From Ignavibacteriota bacterium (GTDB lineage Bacteria > Bacteroidota > Ignavibacteria > UBA10030): DNA of 64,000 nt. Made by a program: the position numbers and the translations under genes. A model generated the notes under the pieces. It was not told the DNA's origin. It searched no databases and saw nothing but the letters and a program-made list of their open reading frames with translations. The stretch spans positions 11,566 to 75,565 of the forward strand of contig PLMK01000026.1 of NCBI GenBank assembly GCA_003142475.1. The letters are read 5' to 3'. Shown in pieces: positions 45,335 through 54,778 of the stretch; the first letter of the stretch is position 1, and each line of letters opens with the position of its first letter.

Positions 45335-45428
45335 AGCTTCTACCTCCTTGGAGAGTAAACTATATCATTTTCCGTAAAAGTGCATCGATCTTTATTGCTT
45401 CGTCTAACTTTATATTCGGATAGGCCAG

Positions 45429-46547
45429 CTACCAATTCATTCTCAGTCTGATAGCTGGAGTGACAATATCTGTCATTTTACTCGCTCCATAAATGTTTGG
45501 GTGTATATCGCATCCCCAATCGGAATTCGTTAGAGCACTTTTCCTAATTTCTATGAAGAAGACATCATTGTATCTTCCTCTTATTTTCTTTTGTTGATCA
45601 ACAATCTCTTTTACATATGTTACACATGGTTCTTCAATCATCGGTCCGCATACACAAAAGATTGTAACCCCTGAATAGAGATATCGTATCCGTTCAAGTA
45701 ATTGGGTGTAAGCACTTTGGAATATCACCTTATCTGGATGAGGGAGAGTTGAAAAATCATTTGTCCCAAGATTAATGACGACAGCCTGAGGAACCCATGC
45801 TTTAAAATTCCATTTTTTTGTTGAATTAAAGAAGCATGTACGATCATATAACGATGGCATCGGATCTATCGATGTCTTGTTGCTATCGCCAAAATTTCTC
45901 ACGACTCCACGTCCGGAATATGAAATAATGTGGTATTCTGCGTTTAAAGCTCTCGCAGTCATCGAAGCGTACGACATACATGCATTTTCTGTTTCAGGGC
46001 TGAATATACAATCTGAGCTGGCTCCCTCAACGCCATATCCAGAAGTAATTGAATTACCAATGAACTCAATTCGGCGGGATGGCCGAATATCGGGTGGGAG
46101 AAGACTTTTTCCTTTGTCAAGGATAAATCCCATAAACGTACCTTTGCCAACGAGAGGTTCTGTTCTTTTTTGAATCATAATGCTGTGTGGAATTGAGTCG
46201 GACAATCCATTTGCCACCTCATATACTTTCGCTGTATCTGTCTTAAGTAAACGCGGCGCATAATTATCAACGATGATCGCATACTCATTTTTTTGATCAT
46301 TCAATCGAATGGAGCAACGAGTCCCTCTGAAACGTGCTTTGATATACACTCCAGCCCAATCGAAAGCAACACATTTGGGATTAGTAAAATCGAAGCGCCC
46401 CGTATATTGTATGTATGAACTGTCAGCATCTATAATACCAGAGCTGATTGGTTCTTGTCTCGTAAGAAAAGCACAACAAGCATTAAAGAGGAACACAAGA
46501 ATGCCACAAGAAATTGCATGAAGGAAAATCGACCATTTTGTTTTCAT
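45429..46547 (-). CDS. CE2-type SGNH esterase, divergent paralogue
   Basis: Exported esterase of CE2 layout. Hydrophobic N-terminus with possible lipidation Cys (VFLFNACCAF). N-terminal beta-sandwich (SYIQYTGRFDFTN, FDWAGVYIKARFRG). SGNH domain with nucleophile Ser in EFIGNSITSGYGVEG, GTND at about 255, and a C-terminal Asp-x-His pair in WGCDIHPNIYGASKM. This GNSIT and DIHPN pattern matches classical CE2 enzymes better than the GDSYT/GHPSVATH copies in the mannan locus, so substrate preference may differ. It has no T9SS tail. Located 12 kb from the mannan locus, upstream of the amidase; GAGGCATTTCTT serves as its ribosome binding site. Confidence 0.82.
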   Translation of the reverse strand: MKTKWSIFLHAISCGILVFLFNACCAFLTRQEPISSGIIDADSSYIQYTGRFDFTNPKCVAFDWAGVYIKARFRGTRCSIRLNDQKNEYAIIVDNYAPRLLKTDTAKVYEVANGLSDSIPHSIMIQKRTEPLVGKGTFMGFILDKGKSLLPPDIRPSRRIEFIGNSITSGYGVEGASSDCIFSPETENACMSYASMTARALNAEYHIISYSGRGVVRNFGDSNKTSIDPMPSLYDRTCFFNSTKKWNFKAWVPQAVVINLGTNDFSTLPHPDKVIFQSAYTQLLERIRYLYSGVTIFCVCGPMIEEPCVTYVKEIVDQQKKIRGRYNDVFFIEIRKSALTNSDWGCDIHPNIYGASKMTDIVTPAIRLRMNW

Positions 46548-46591
46548 AAGAAATGCCTCTATTACGCTGAGTAATTATTATTTAGTATTCT

Positions 46592-46966
46592 TTATATCTT
46601 TGCTCCGATTGGAGTAGTGAAATATTCGTCTGCAATATCGCCGGTATTGCGGGTTGCCTGAGGTTCAAAAATGAGCACTTCGACTTCTTTATCCGCAACC
46701 GTACGATGTTCGATGCCATGAAGCACTACGATCAATTCACTTTGTTTTAATTCCACAATATGATCACGAAACTCAACTCGAAAACTGCCGCGCCAGACAA
46801 GGAAGAGTTCATCTTCGATGTCGTGATGATGCCAAACAAATTCACCTTTGAACTTTACGAGCTTCACTTCTTGATCATTGAGTTCCGCAATAATCTTCGG
46901 ACGCCAATACTCGGAGAACAATGCAAATTCCTTGTCGATCTCGATTTTTTCTATTGGATTTTTCAT
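46592..46966 (-). CDS. Small single-domain cupin protein
   Basis: Cupin of 124 residues. Motif 1 is FKGEFVWHHHDIEDELFLVWRG (metal-binding His, His and Glu). Motif 2 is LHGIEHRTVADKEVEVLIFEP with the fourth His. Function unknown; relatives of this size include mannose-6-phosphate isomerase-like cupins and small sensors, but no specific match is claimed. It lies 44 bases upstream of the CE2-type esterase gene, possibly in one transcript. Confidence 0.8.
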   Translation of the reverse strand: MKNPIEKIEIDKEFALFSEYWRPKIIAELNDQEVKLVKFKGEFVWHHHDIEDELFLVWRGSFRVEFRDHIVELKQSELIVVLHGIEHRTVADKEVEVLIFEPQATRNTGDIADEYFTTPIGAKI

Positions 46967-47105
46967 CTTATTCAGATTAGATACCCTTTTTCTCTTTTTG
47001 CATAAATCTACTTCATCGTCAATATAGAAGCAAGGAACTGCAGGATGGTTGGTTCAGAATTTTTTTTACAATAAATATATCATATTCCAAAGTTAAACGT
47101 ACAGC

Positions 47106-47408
47106 TTAACTTTCTTTATTTGATTTCCATTTCTTGCGCGTCAGGGATACTCCGCCAAATCCGCTTATGATAGCAACGTAGAAACCGAAATCATACCAAA
47201 ATCCTGTATTATTCACTTCATAAATCCTGACAGAAGAATTAAAGAAACTAATAATCAGAGATATCGGTGCAATCCAGCCATGCCATATTCCAAAAAGCAA
47301 TCCTGCTGGGTCATCTTTGTGGAACTCTCCACCACCCGGTACACACGCAACCATCGTCACAACAATGAGTCCGATGAGTATAAAAAGAACGAAAGTACTT
47401 CTCTTCAT
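47106..47408 (-). CDS. Small membrane protein of unknown function
   Basis: A 100-residue protein with an N-terminal hydrophobic signal containing a possible lipidation site (LIVVTMVACVPGG). Two further hydrophobic stretches follow (IWHGWIAPISLIISFF; FWYDFGFYVAIISGFGG), ending in a basic tail RKKWKSNKES. Similar short proteins with a GxWHG-x-IAP segment are widespread in Bacteroidota as unassigned. AGGTATTATG-like context precedes the start. Confidence 0.65.
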   Translation of the reverse strand: MKRSTFVLFILIGLIVVTMVACVPGGGEFHKDDPAGLLFGIWHGWIAPISLIISFFNSSVRIYEVNNTGFWYDFGFYVAIISGFGGVSLTRKKWKSNKES

Positions 47409-47750
47409 AATACCTCCATCTTTAAAAATGACTTAATGAAATTTCTTGGGGGTCTTGCTAATTTAGTTATTATTACATGTTAAGAAGTTAATTAAACCTC
47501 ATCAAGATTACAACGGCGGGCGCTTGAAAACGATGAAACAAACATGGAACAAATATGTGCTCCGATTATGGGTTTAAATCGGAACGTTAATCCTATACAT
47601 TAGAGATTGATAGAACGGCAGCACTATTGATTCAGTTCGATTCATGCGTATGTGGACTCAAAGCAGGAACAATAATGCACATGGTGTGTGGAGTTATTGA
47701 CAGCGGGAATAAAAGTCAAGTTGTATGCAAAATAGATATGATAACGTAAA
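47409..47750. other. Non-coding stretch
   Basis: A gap of about 340 bases between two minus-strand genes. All frames are interrupted by stops and no hairpin with a T-run, tRNA-like or repeat structure was seen. Confidence 0.4.
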
Positions 47751-48509
47751 TTATGAATTCTTTTGGGAAGACTTCTGCAAATGATGCATCGTGTAGTATG
47801 CACCGCCTAGAAAAAGTCCGATGAGCGGTACAATCAAGCCGCATGCAATCCAATCCCCATGAGGGGTCTCTGGTGTCAGCCGGATAGCAACGTACGATGG
47901 TAAGCCGCCTAACCAGAATGTCGCTATGAATGTCACAATACGGTTCTTCCGTGACAATCCATGATAGAAAAATAGACTTGCTACAAGTCCATCTAAGAAC
48001 GGTAAATGCTTCGATTCATTCTGGCTCCATGTATTCCATAACCATATTAAGTACATCGCAATAACTGTGCAGACAATACAATACCACCCAAGAAAGAGAA
48101 TCCAGTAGATGTCGGTTGGTGTTCTATCGGCACTACTAAGCTGTGCAAGATGAATTCTGTGTAAACACAATACTCCTACTACCCAAGCTGCTAAAAGCGC
48201 CATCGCAATGCGGGACCGCTCTACTGAATGGCCATGAAGTGCAGTTTTAAGATTACGATATCGCTGAACGAGCCGCGGACACAATTCACGTTTACTCAAA
48301 TATGCTTCAAGCAATCGTATAAAATAAAGTACAAGCCAAATACAAACGACTGATGCCGCGAGAGTTCCCAACACCCATAAAGATCGATGAGCAAAGAACA
48401 CAATTAATCCGATAAGAATCATAAGTACTTGAATTTCTTCTCTATAGTACCATGTAAACGAGAATGACTGCTGGTCATCAGTCGATTTCGTTGTTGGATT
48501 TTCATTCAT
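47751..48509 (-). CDS. Unknown integral membrane protein
   Basis: A 252-residue protein with five to six hydrophobic spans (VLMILIGLIVFFAHRSLWVLGTLA, IAMALLAAWVVGVLC, YWILFLGWYCIVCTVIAMYLI, GLIVPLIGLFLGGAYY). A WYYREEI segment precedes the first span and a short basic C-terminus ends the protein. No family recognised. Its ATG overlaps the stop of the upstream membrane-protein gene by four bases, so the two products probably form a complex. Confidence 0.6.
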   Translation of the reverse strand: MNENPTTKSTDDQQSFSFTWYYREEIQVLMILIGLIVFFAHRSLWVLGTLAASVVCIWLVLYFIRLLEAYLSKRELCPRLVQRYRNLKTALHGHSVERSRIAMALLAAWVVGVLCLHRIHLAQLSSADRTPTDIYWILFLGWYCIVCTVIAMYLIWLWNTWSQNESKHLPFLDGLVASLFFYHGLSRKNRIVTFIATFWLGGLPSYVAIRLTPETPHGDWIACGLIVPLIGLFLGGAYYTMHHLQKSSQKNS

Positions 48510-49510
48510 ACTTGAGCACCATGATTGAAGGCAACCGCTGCAATTTCGGATAGTTTTCGTGGATTGAAATAAGAGCCTTCTAATTTATGTAATTCAGAGA
48601 CAAGCATTCCTACTTTCATAAAGGGATAGAACACTTCCGTACTATCTTTGTTAATACGTTTAGCTCTACACATGAGAAAGTAACTTTCGAAGAACGAGGC
48701 ATATGGTTTTAGCCATGGCTCCGAGTCAATCGATTGCAAAAAATCATATATCTGACGATTAAATCGCAGAACATTCATCTCGTCTTCAAATTGTGATTCA
48801 TTGAATTCTGGAAAGTCGATAAAAAGGGAAAGTCGTTTTCGATTCGGTTCAATTCGCACCTCTTCAACTTTTTCATAGAATAGATGGGGCGAATGTATCT
48901 TCATTTGCGTGCGCCAAATTTCGCTAATGTCTATTGTTGTTCCTTCCCGCAGAAGAGTGAGTTGAGCATCCAATTCTTTTCCCTTGCTCAAGTTCGCCTG
49001 TAGGCGTGCTCGCTGGAGTGATTCAAGACCATTTCCAGCAACAGGATGAATCCGCCGCTTTTGCCGTTGCTGCATCAAAGAAATCACATCCAGCCGGCGT
49101 TGTCCGGACCGGCGAAATTGAATCGCCTCTTTCAAATAATCTTGAGTATCGTCAAGACCAAATTCTGATCTTGATCGGAGAAAAAAATTAGCACCAAAAC
49201 CTGTGAGCAAGGTAGAAAAAATAATTGCCCAGACATCGGTTGTATTACGTGTGGAGAGGAATTCAAAAAGCGTCAATATCATACCCAAAAACCATAATAA
49301 AATTGAAAATAGAAATAGCCATGAGGCAATACCAGCGATTATAGATTCGACAAAAGAGATTGGTCTATCGATCCAGATAAGTGTGAACCGTCGCAACAGG
49401 AGCCACGTAAGGATAAAACCAGCAAGCGCTATGACTAAGATTACGTACACAATAATGCCACGAAATGATGACGATTCAGTTTGAGAACTGCGGTAAGCTT
49501 CCACGGACAT
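48506..49510 (-). CDS. Unknown membrane protein with cytoplasmic domain
   Basis: A 334-residue protein with three N-terminal spans (GIIVYVILVIALAGFILTWLLL; IIAGIASWLFLFSILLWFLGMILTLFEF; WAIIFSTLLTGFGANFFL) and about 220 soluble residues. The FLGMILTL...STLLTGFGANF region faintly recalls MotA/TolQ/ExbB proton-channel proteins, but this is weak. The soluble part has a basic stretch (MQQRQKRRIHP) and mixed alpha/beta sequence with no motif I know. Start at 49510 has GGAGGGG almost touching the ATG. Coupled by a four-base overlap to the membrane gene downstream. Confidence 0.6.
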   Translation of the reverse strand: MSVEAYRSSQTESSSFRGIIVYVILVIALAGFILTWLLLRRFTLIWIDRPISFVESIIAGIASWLFLFSILLWFLGMILTLFEFLSTRNTTDVWAIIFSTLLTGFGANFFLRSRSEFGLDDTQDYLKEAIQFRRSGQRRLDVISLMQQRQKRRIHPVAGNGLESLQRARLQANLSKGKELDAQLTLLREGTTIDISEIWRTQMKIHSPHLFYEKVEEVRIEPNRKRLSLFIDFPEFNESQFEDEMNVLRFNRQIYDFLQSIDSEPWLKPYASFFESYFLMCRAKRINKDSTEVFYPFMKVGMLVSELHKLEGSYFNPRKLSEIAAVAFNHGAQV

Positions 49511-49626
49511 CCCCTCCGCCGGGGAGAATATTCCATTGCAGAAGAACAGATTCGTGTATCACGACAGATACAGACAAGTTGACTATCCGCGAAGATCTGC
49601 GTTTGTTTCTTGTATTCAAGAACATA

Positions 49627-49965
49627 TTATTTAAAACTTGCAACAGCGCGATCTACCGTTTCGTATGTCTTAAATACTTTAACTAATTGAGTAATTGCAA
49701 ACAGGCTTTCTACTTTCTCTGTAATATTTGCCAGACGCAAATCGCCGGATTTGTTTCGGACAGAAGTCAATGCAGCAATAAGTGTTCCCAAACCGGAACT
49801 ACTAATCCATCGCACACCTTTCATGTCCACTACAACCTTGGTAAAACCTTCCTGCAGCAAGCTGTAGATTTTATCCCGCAAGTTTTCTGTGTCCGGTTCG
49901 CCAACCAGGTTTCCTTTTAAACTGATAACCGCAACAGTCCCGTGCATTTTTTCTTTAATCGTCAT
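49627..49965 (-). CDS. STAS-domain anti-sigma factor antagonist
   Basis: Single STAS domain of 112 residues, SpoIIAA/RsbV type. The phosphorylatable serine lies in VRWISSSGLGTLIAALTSV, and GNLVGEPDTENLRDKIY matches the family start. Such proteins bind and release anti-sigma kinases in partner-switching. No HPK-type kinase or PP2C phosphatase gene is nearby, so its partners are encoded elsewhere. Ends 116 bases before the membrane-protein pair. Confidence 0.85.
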   Translation of the reverse strand: MTIKEKMHGTVAVISLKGNLVGEPDTENLRDKIYSLLQEGFTKVVVDMKGVRWISSSGLGTLIAALTSVRNKSGDLRLANITEKVESLFAITQLVKVFKTYETVDRAVASFK

Positions 49966-50220
49966 AGCAATATCCTCGTTTAATACAAATGATTCTTAAA
50001 TCAAATGACCCTTTAGTAGAATGATACGTCCTTTTTGATGGAATGTCAACGCTGATATGTTCATCAAAACGGCAATTAATAAATCCTATTAGAAAACTTA
50101 CACGGAGTATTAACTCCTAGGTTGTGAAATATTGTATAACCTCGTGGTAACCAAAGTATTTCCTAACGAGATAAACCGGCATTATAACGGCACTTATAAG
50201 TGTAATAACAGCGGCTATGA

Positions 50221-53200
50221 CTATACCACTAATTTTTCTAAAAAGGCTCTTACTGAATTCAATCGCTCCTTTTGATTCTCGCCAAGTTTAATTCTCGCGG
50301 CTAATTTTAATTGTTTGTTATCTTGCTTCAAGTGTGGATGGAATTGTTTCAGTTCGTGAATACGCCCCATAATTTTCTGGAATGGTGCATCATTGTCTTC
50401 ATAAAAAGCTTTTTCTTCCGGTGGGGGGAAATGCAATACGAGAACATTACCTTCAAATTCCACTTTGATAAAACCTATCTTCGCTGCAATCACTTTTAGT
50501 TCGATTTGCTGAAATAAGTGTTCCACTTCTTCCGGATATTCGCCGAACCTGTCTTTCAATTCCGCGCGCATCATATTGATTTCCTCTAATGATTCGCATC
50601 TGTATAAATGGCGGTATACATCCAATCGCTCTGTATCGTGTTCGATGTATATGTCTGGAATGAGTGCTTCGATGTCGGTTTCGATGACTGTCTCTACTTT
50701 TATCTTTTTTTCATTTCCATTCTTCTCTTCTTCTACAAGCTCATTAAATTCTTCTTCCTTCAACTCTGCAACAGCTTCCTCCACGACGCGTTGGTACATT
50801 TCAAATCCCATCTCTAAAATAAATCCTGATTGTTCACCGCCAAGCAAATTACCTGCACCGCGGATTTCCAAATCTCGCATTGCAAGATTGAACCCGGATC
50901 CAAGCTCGGTGAATTCCTGAATTGCCTGCAATCGGCGCAATGTCACACGCGGCAGGACGGAAAGTGGTGGTGTAAGAAGGTACGCGTATGCTTGAATGTT
51001 TGATCGCCCAACACGACCACGCAATTGGTACAACTCCGCCAACCCAAAACGATCTGCACGATTAATAATAATCGTATTGACACTCGGAATATCAATGCCG
51101 GATTCGATAATTTTAGTGCACAGCAGAACATCGAACTTCTTCTCCAAGAAGTCCATCATTGCTTTTTCTAATTCGTGCCCTTTCATCTGTCCGTGCGCAA
51201 CATGAAAACGAGCTTTCGGTATGTGTTCTTCCAGCATCGTCCGAATGAGATCGATGTTTTGTACGCGATCGTGGACAAAGTACACTTGCCCGCCGCGATG
51301 CAGTTCTTTCATAATCACTTCATGGATCAGTTGAAGATCAAACTGTGCGATTTCAGTTTGAATAGGAATACGGTTTCGCGGTGGTGTATTAATAAGTGAT
51401 AAATCGCGCGCACCCATTAGCGAGAATTGCAATGTACGCGGGATTGGTGTCGCTGTTAAAGTTAATGTATCGACACTTGCGCGAAGCTGACGTAATTTTT
51501 CTTTCGACGCTACGCCGAAACGCTGTTCCTCGTCGATAATCAACAAACCAAGATCCTTAAACACAACATCCTTAGACAGCAATCGATGTGTGCCTATGAG
51601 AATATCTACCCTACCTTCTTTAAGACCTTCTAGAACTTCTTTTTGTTCGTTCTTTGGGCGAAACCGAGTGAGGGATTCCACGCGCACTGAGTATCGTCCA
51701 ATACGATCGAGGAAAGTGTGAAAGTGCTGGTGCGCTAGAATCGTCGTCGGCACAAGCACAGCAACCTGTTTGCCGTTCATCACAGCTTTAAACGCCGCGC
51801 GTACAGCGACTTCTGTTTTGCCAAATCCTACATCACCACAAATAAGCCGATCCATCGGTGCCTGCTGTTCCATATCTTGCTTTACGTCCATCGTGGACTT
51901 TGCCTGATCAGGTGTGTCTTCATAGAGGAACGAAGCTTCCATTTCTTTCTGCCAATGTGTATCAGATGTAAATGCAAAGCCCCGCTCATGCTTACGCCGC
52001 GCATACAATTTGATGAGATCGCGGGCAATATCCTTAATTTTCTTCCGCGCGCGGGACTTCAGCCGATCCCAATCTGAACCACCAAGTTTGCTGAGCTTTG
52101 GCGTATGTCCTTCCTGCGATGAATATTTTTGCACACGGTCGATGAAATTGAGGTGAACATAGAGCGCGTCGTTTTCTTCATACACAAGTTTTATGACTTC
52201 TGCTTCGACACCGCGCACTTTTATCTTTTGCAATCCAACAAACCTCCCGATACCGTAATCCTGATGTACAACAAAATCTCCGCGTTTGAGCTGCTGGAGT
52301 TCCTTTTGTGTAAAGCCCTTAAATTTTTTCCGTTTTGTAGTACCACGTTGTTTTAGTCTGCCGAATATTTCGTGCTCGGTGAAAATCGCAATGTTAGCTG
52401 GAGGATAGATGAAACCGAAATGAAGTGCCTCGGGAAGAAACTGATAAGTGATTGAAGATGAGAGATTTGAGATTTGAGATTGGGTAATTAGGTAAACATT
52501 ATCTTCATTTTGATTTTTATTTTTCTCAACATCCTCCCACATCGGAAAATGGTCTTCCGATTCCCGATTTATAGTTTCCAATATATGACTACTGGATTCT
52601 AACTCATCAGGTGCAGTCAGTTCCTCTTCGATCAATCCATCTAGACGTTCACTTTCCTCCTTTGTATCACACGCAATATAAACCGAGTGACCTTGATTGG
52701 AGAATTTGCGAATTTGTTCAATCAATCGCTTGATGCTGCCTGCAATTGGAGGTTGTGGATAACTCTGAAAATCTATTCGAATTTTGGATTGTGAATTTTG
52801 TATTACAGTATGATCAAATCTTGCAAAACCATTCGCACTCTTTTCAATCATTTTCCAATTCAGAATATTTGAATATCCTTCTTTCTGCAGTTCTTCAATT
52901 TCTTTTTCAATTAGTAATGGTTCATCAAAAAAAAGAAGAGCATCGCTTGATAGATACTCAAATACAGATACTCGCGTTTCTTTTTCATCTATGGAATCTG
53001 ATATCTGTGATAAATCAGCGGCATTAGTGTGATCATTAAAGAGATTTGCTACCACATTTGCTGTTTGTAATTCGCGGATAGAACGCTGAGAAAGCACATC
53101 GAACTCTCGGATAGATTCCACAGTGTCCCCCCAGAATTCGAAACGGATTGGATTATCACCGATAAACGGAAAAATATCGAGGATCCCTCCACGTACGGCA

Positions 53201-53724
53201 AAGTCACCATACTCCTCAACAAAATCTTTCTTCACAAAGCTCATTGTCACGAGTTTCTGAATCAATTCTTCAAACGGATATTCTTTGTTGACCTCTAACT
53301 CAATTGCACGTTCGGCAAATTGTTTTACTGGTGGAAGTTTCATTGTCAACGCTTCTGCAGAGGCAACGACAACCACACACTCTGAGCGCGAAAGCGCTCG
53401 GAGCGTTTCCATTTGTGCTATAGGCGCACTCATATCAAGATTCATTGCGGCATGTGTAGGTTCTGCAACATACAAACACACTTTATTATCACCAAGAAGA
53501 GTTGCGCAATCGTCGCGGAATTGTTCTGCACGGTCTCTATCCGCTGCCACAAGCAATATTTGTGTCTTCTGGAACTCAAAGATATACGCTGCAGCAAACG
53601 CAATCAACGAGCCGCTGATTCCTTGTAGTTGAACTAGACTTTTTGGCTGAAGCGAATTCATCGTAGCTTTCAATTGCCGGAATGGTTCGCTATCGGTTAC
53701 TCGCTTTTTAATTTGTTCAATCAC
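50221..53724 (-). CDS. mfd: Transcription-repair coupling factor Mfd
   Basis: ATP-driven translocase that removes stalled RNA polymerase and recruits UvrA. Domains in order: UvrB-like N-terminal modules to about residue 330, the RNA-polymerase-interacting CarD-like domain (RGDFVVHQDYGIGRFVGLQKI, about 480), and helicase domain with Walker A ICGDVGFGKTEVAVRAA and DEEQ box LLIIDEEQRFG. Also TLTATPIPRTLQFSL, motif VI-like QLRGRVGRSNIQAYAY, and a C-terminal TRCF domain. Length 1167 is typical. A minus-strand hydrophobic reading frame overlaps and continues past its stop (see findings). Confidence 0.97.
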   Translation of the reverse strand: MIEQIKKRVTDSEPFRQLKATMNSLQPKSLVQLQGISGSLIAFAAAYIFEFQKTQILLVAADRDRAEQFRDDCATLLGDNKVCLYVAEPTHAAMNLDMSAPIAQMETLRALSRSECVVVVASAEALTMKLPPVKQFAERAIELEVNKEYPFEELIQKLVTMSFVKKDFVEEYGDFAVRGGILDIFPFIGDNPIRFEFWGDTVESIREFDVLSQRSIRELQTANVVANLFNDHTNAADLSQISDSIDEKETRVSVFEYLSSDALLFFDEPLLIEKEIEELQKEGYSNILNWKMIEKSANGFARFDHTVIQNSQSKIRIDFQSYPQPPIAGSIKRLIEQIRKFSNQGHSVYIACDTKEESERLDGLIEEELTAPDELESSSHILETINRESEDHFPMWEDVEKNKNQNEDNVYLITQSQISNLSSSITYQFLPEALHFGFIYPPANIAIFTEHEIFGRLKQRGTTKRKKFKGFTQKELQQLKRGDFVVHQDYGIGRFVGLQKIKVRGVEAEVIKLVYEENDALYVHLNFIDRVQKYSSQEGHTPKLSKLGGSDWDRLKSRARKKIKDIARDLIKLYARRKHERGFAFTSDTHWQKEMEASFLYEDTPDQAKSTMDVKQDMEQQAPMDRLICGDVGFGKTEVAVRAAFKAVMNGKQVAVLVPTTILAHQHFHTFLDRIGRYSVRVESLTRFRPKNEQKEVLEGLKEGRVDILIGTHRLLSKDVVFKDLGLLIIDEEQRFGVASKEKLRQLRASVDTLTLTATPIPRTLQFSLMGARDLSLINTPPRNRIPIQTEIAQFDLQLIHEVIMKELHRGGQVYFVHDRVQNIDLIRTMLEEHIPKARFHVAHGQMKGHELEKAMMDFLEKKFDVLLCTKIIESGIDIPSVNTIIINRADRFGLAELYQLRGRVGRSNIQAYAYLLTPPLSVLPRVTLRRLQAIQEFTELGSGFNLAMRDLEIRGAGNLLGGEQSGFILEMGFEMYQRVVEEAVAELKEEEFNELVEEEKNGNEKKIKVETVIETDIEALIPDIYIEHDTERLDVYRHLYRCESLEEINMMRAELKDRFGEYPEEVEHLFQQIELKVIAAKIGFIKVEFEGNVLVLHFPPPEEKAFYEDNDAPFQKIMGRIHELKQFHPHLKQDNKQLKLAARIKLGENQKERLNSVRAFLEKLVV

Positions 53725-53931
53725 ACGTAGAGCTTTCAGTTATCAGTAATTGATAATAAGTAACAATAGTTGTGGGTCTCATTGTTCAATATTTATTGCT
53801 AGTTCTTTTTTTGTTGTCTAATTTCGATTTTTGTTGTTCCAGAAAACACTTCACCCCGACCATCTCAGAATTTCTGGACAATCAGGGTAAATAAAAGCTA
53901 ACGAAAAGTCGGGGGATATTCAAACAGTACA

Positions 53932-53975
53932 ATAAAAAAGCCGTCCTTCCCAACGTCTGTCGGATTAGAACGGCT
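53932..53975 (-). terminator. Rho-independent terminator
   Basis: On the minus strand AGCCGT and ACGGCT pair around a 25-base arm that can itself fold, followed by TTTTTTATT. It sits just after the Cys/Lys-rich protein gene and upstream of mfd. Confidence 0.65.
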
Positions 53976-53998
53976 CCATCTTTAACGGTTGAAAATGA

Positions 53999-54373
53999 TT
54001 ATTTCTTTTCCTCTATCTTCACATCTTTCATCTTCTTTTCCATGTGTTTCTTCATATTGTGCCTATCACACTTTGCAGTGCTGTCTTTTGGGCAGGTTCC
54101 TTTGCCTTCTTTTTCACACTTCTCTTTGCATGCTTTCTTGCATTCAGCACACTTCGCACAGCACTTACCGTCACACTTTTCGCCTGTACATTTATCACAG
54201 CATTTCTTGTCCTTGCAGCATTCCATCTTTTCTGCACATTCTTTTTTATCTAAATTCTTTTTGACCTTTACAACTTTTTCAACCTTCTTCTCCACAGGTT
54301 TATCCTGTGCAAACATTGTTTGCGATACTACAACAGCAAGAATCAACGTTAGAACAAATACTAATTTCTTCAT
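53999..54373 (-). CDS. Secreted Cys/Lys-rich protein, metallothionein-like composition
   Basis: Small exported protein. The signal peptide MKKLVFVLTLILAVVVSQTMFAQ is followed by a lysine-rich stretch and then about 55 residues with 15 cysteines as CC, CxxC and CxxxC (ECCKDKKCCDKC, GKCCAKCAECKKACKEKC). A His/Met/Lys-rich tail follows (CDRHNMKKHMEKKM). The composition suggests binding of soft metals outside the cytoplasm, but no defined family is claimed. The ATG at 54373 is preferred over the track start (54397) because AAGGAATTTCTT precedes it. The signal peptide is very like that of the protein at 60323. Confidence 0.7.
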   Translation of the reverse strand: MKKLVFVLTLILAVVVSQTMFAQDKPVEKKVEKVVKVKKNLDKKECAEKMECCKDKKCCDKCTGEKCDGKCCAKCAECKKACKEKCEKEGKGTCPKDSTAKCDRHNMKKHMEKKMKDVKIEEKK

Positions 54374-54397
54374 AAGAAATTCCTTATTGTTTAACAA

Positions 54398-54778
54398 ATC
54401 ATTAGAAAATGAATAAAAACTTTGCGGTTCTGACTGTTTTTGTGCTAAGTTAACCTTCCTTCCGCTTGGTATTAATATAGAATAAAAACGTATAATCTAC
54501 AAAGCGATTAAATAATGAATTTTGTCTTACTTTTTTGTAGATTTCAACCAAATAAATATGCAAACTATATATATGTGCAAGAATAACCAGTGTTATAGGT
54601 CTTTTTCTTTTTAGCTTGGCGATATAGTATTCAAGTCTTTTATCTGTTGTATAAAGTTTAGCGAGACAAGTACGAGATAAGTTCCTATCTCCCGTCTAAT
54701 TAGCTTCATTAGTCTGGGAATGCAGTTAATTAGAAATACAAAAATAGCATTCAGACTATATACTTTGAAAGTAATCAT
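54398..54778. other. Intergenic region between divergent genes
   Basis: AT-rich, about 380 bases, between the Cys-rich gene (-) and the unknown Cys-motif gene (+). It must hold both promoters; none could be assigned. No gene or clear hairpin was seen. Confidence 0.35.

Noticed and set aside
54042-54416. Phe/His/Ser-rich 124-residue + strand ORF
   Set aside because: It is the complement of the Cys/Lys-rich secreted protein gene, which has a signal peptide, ribosome binding site and terminator.
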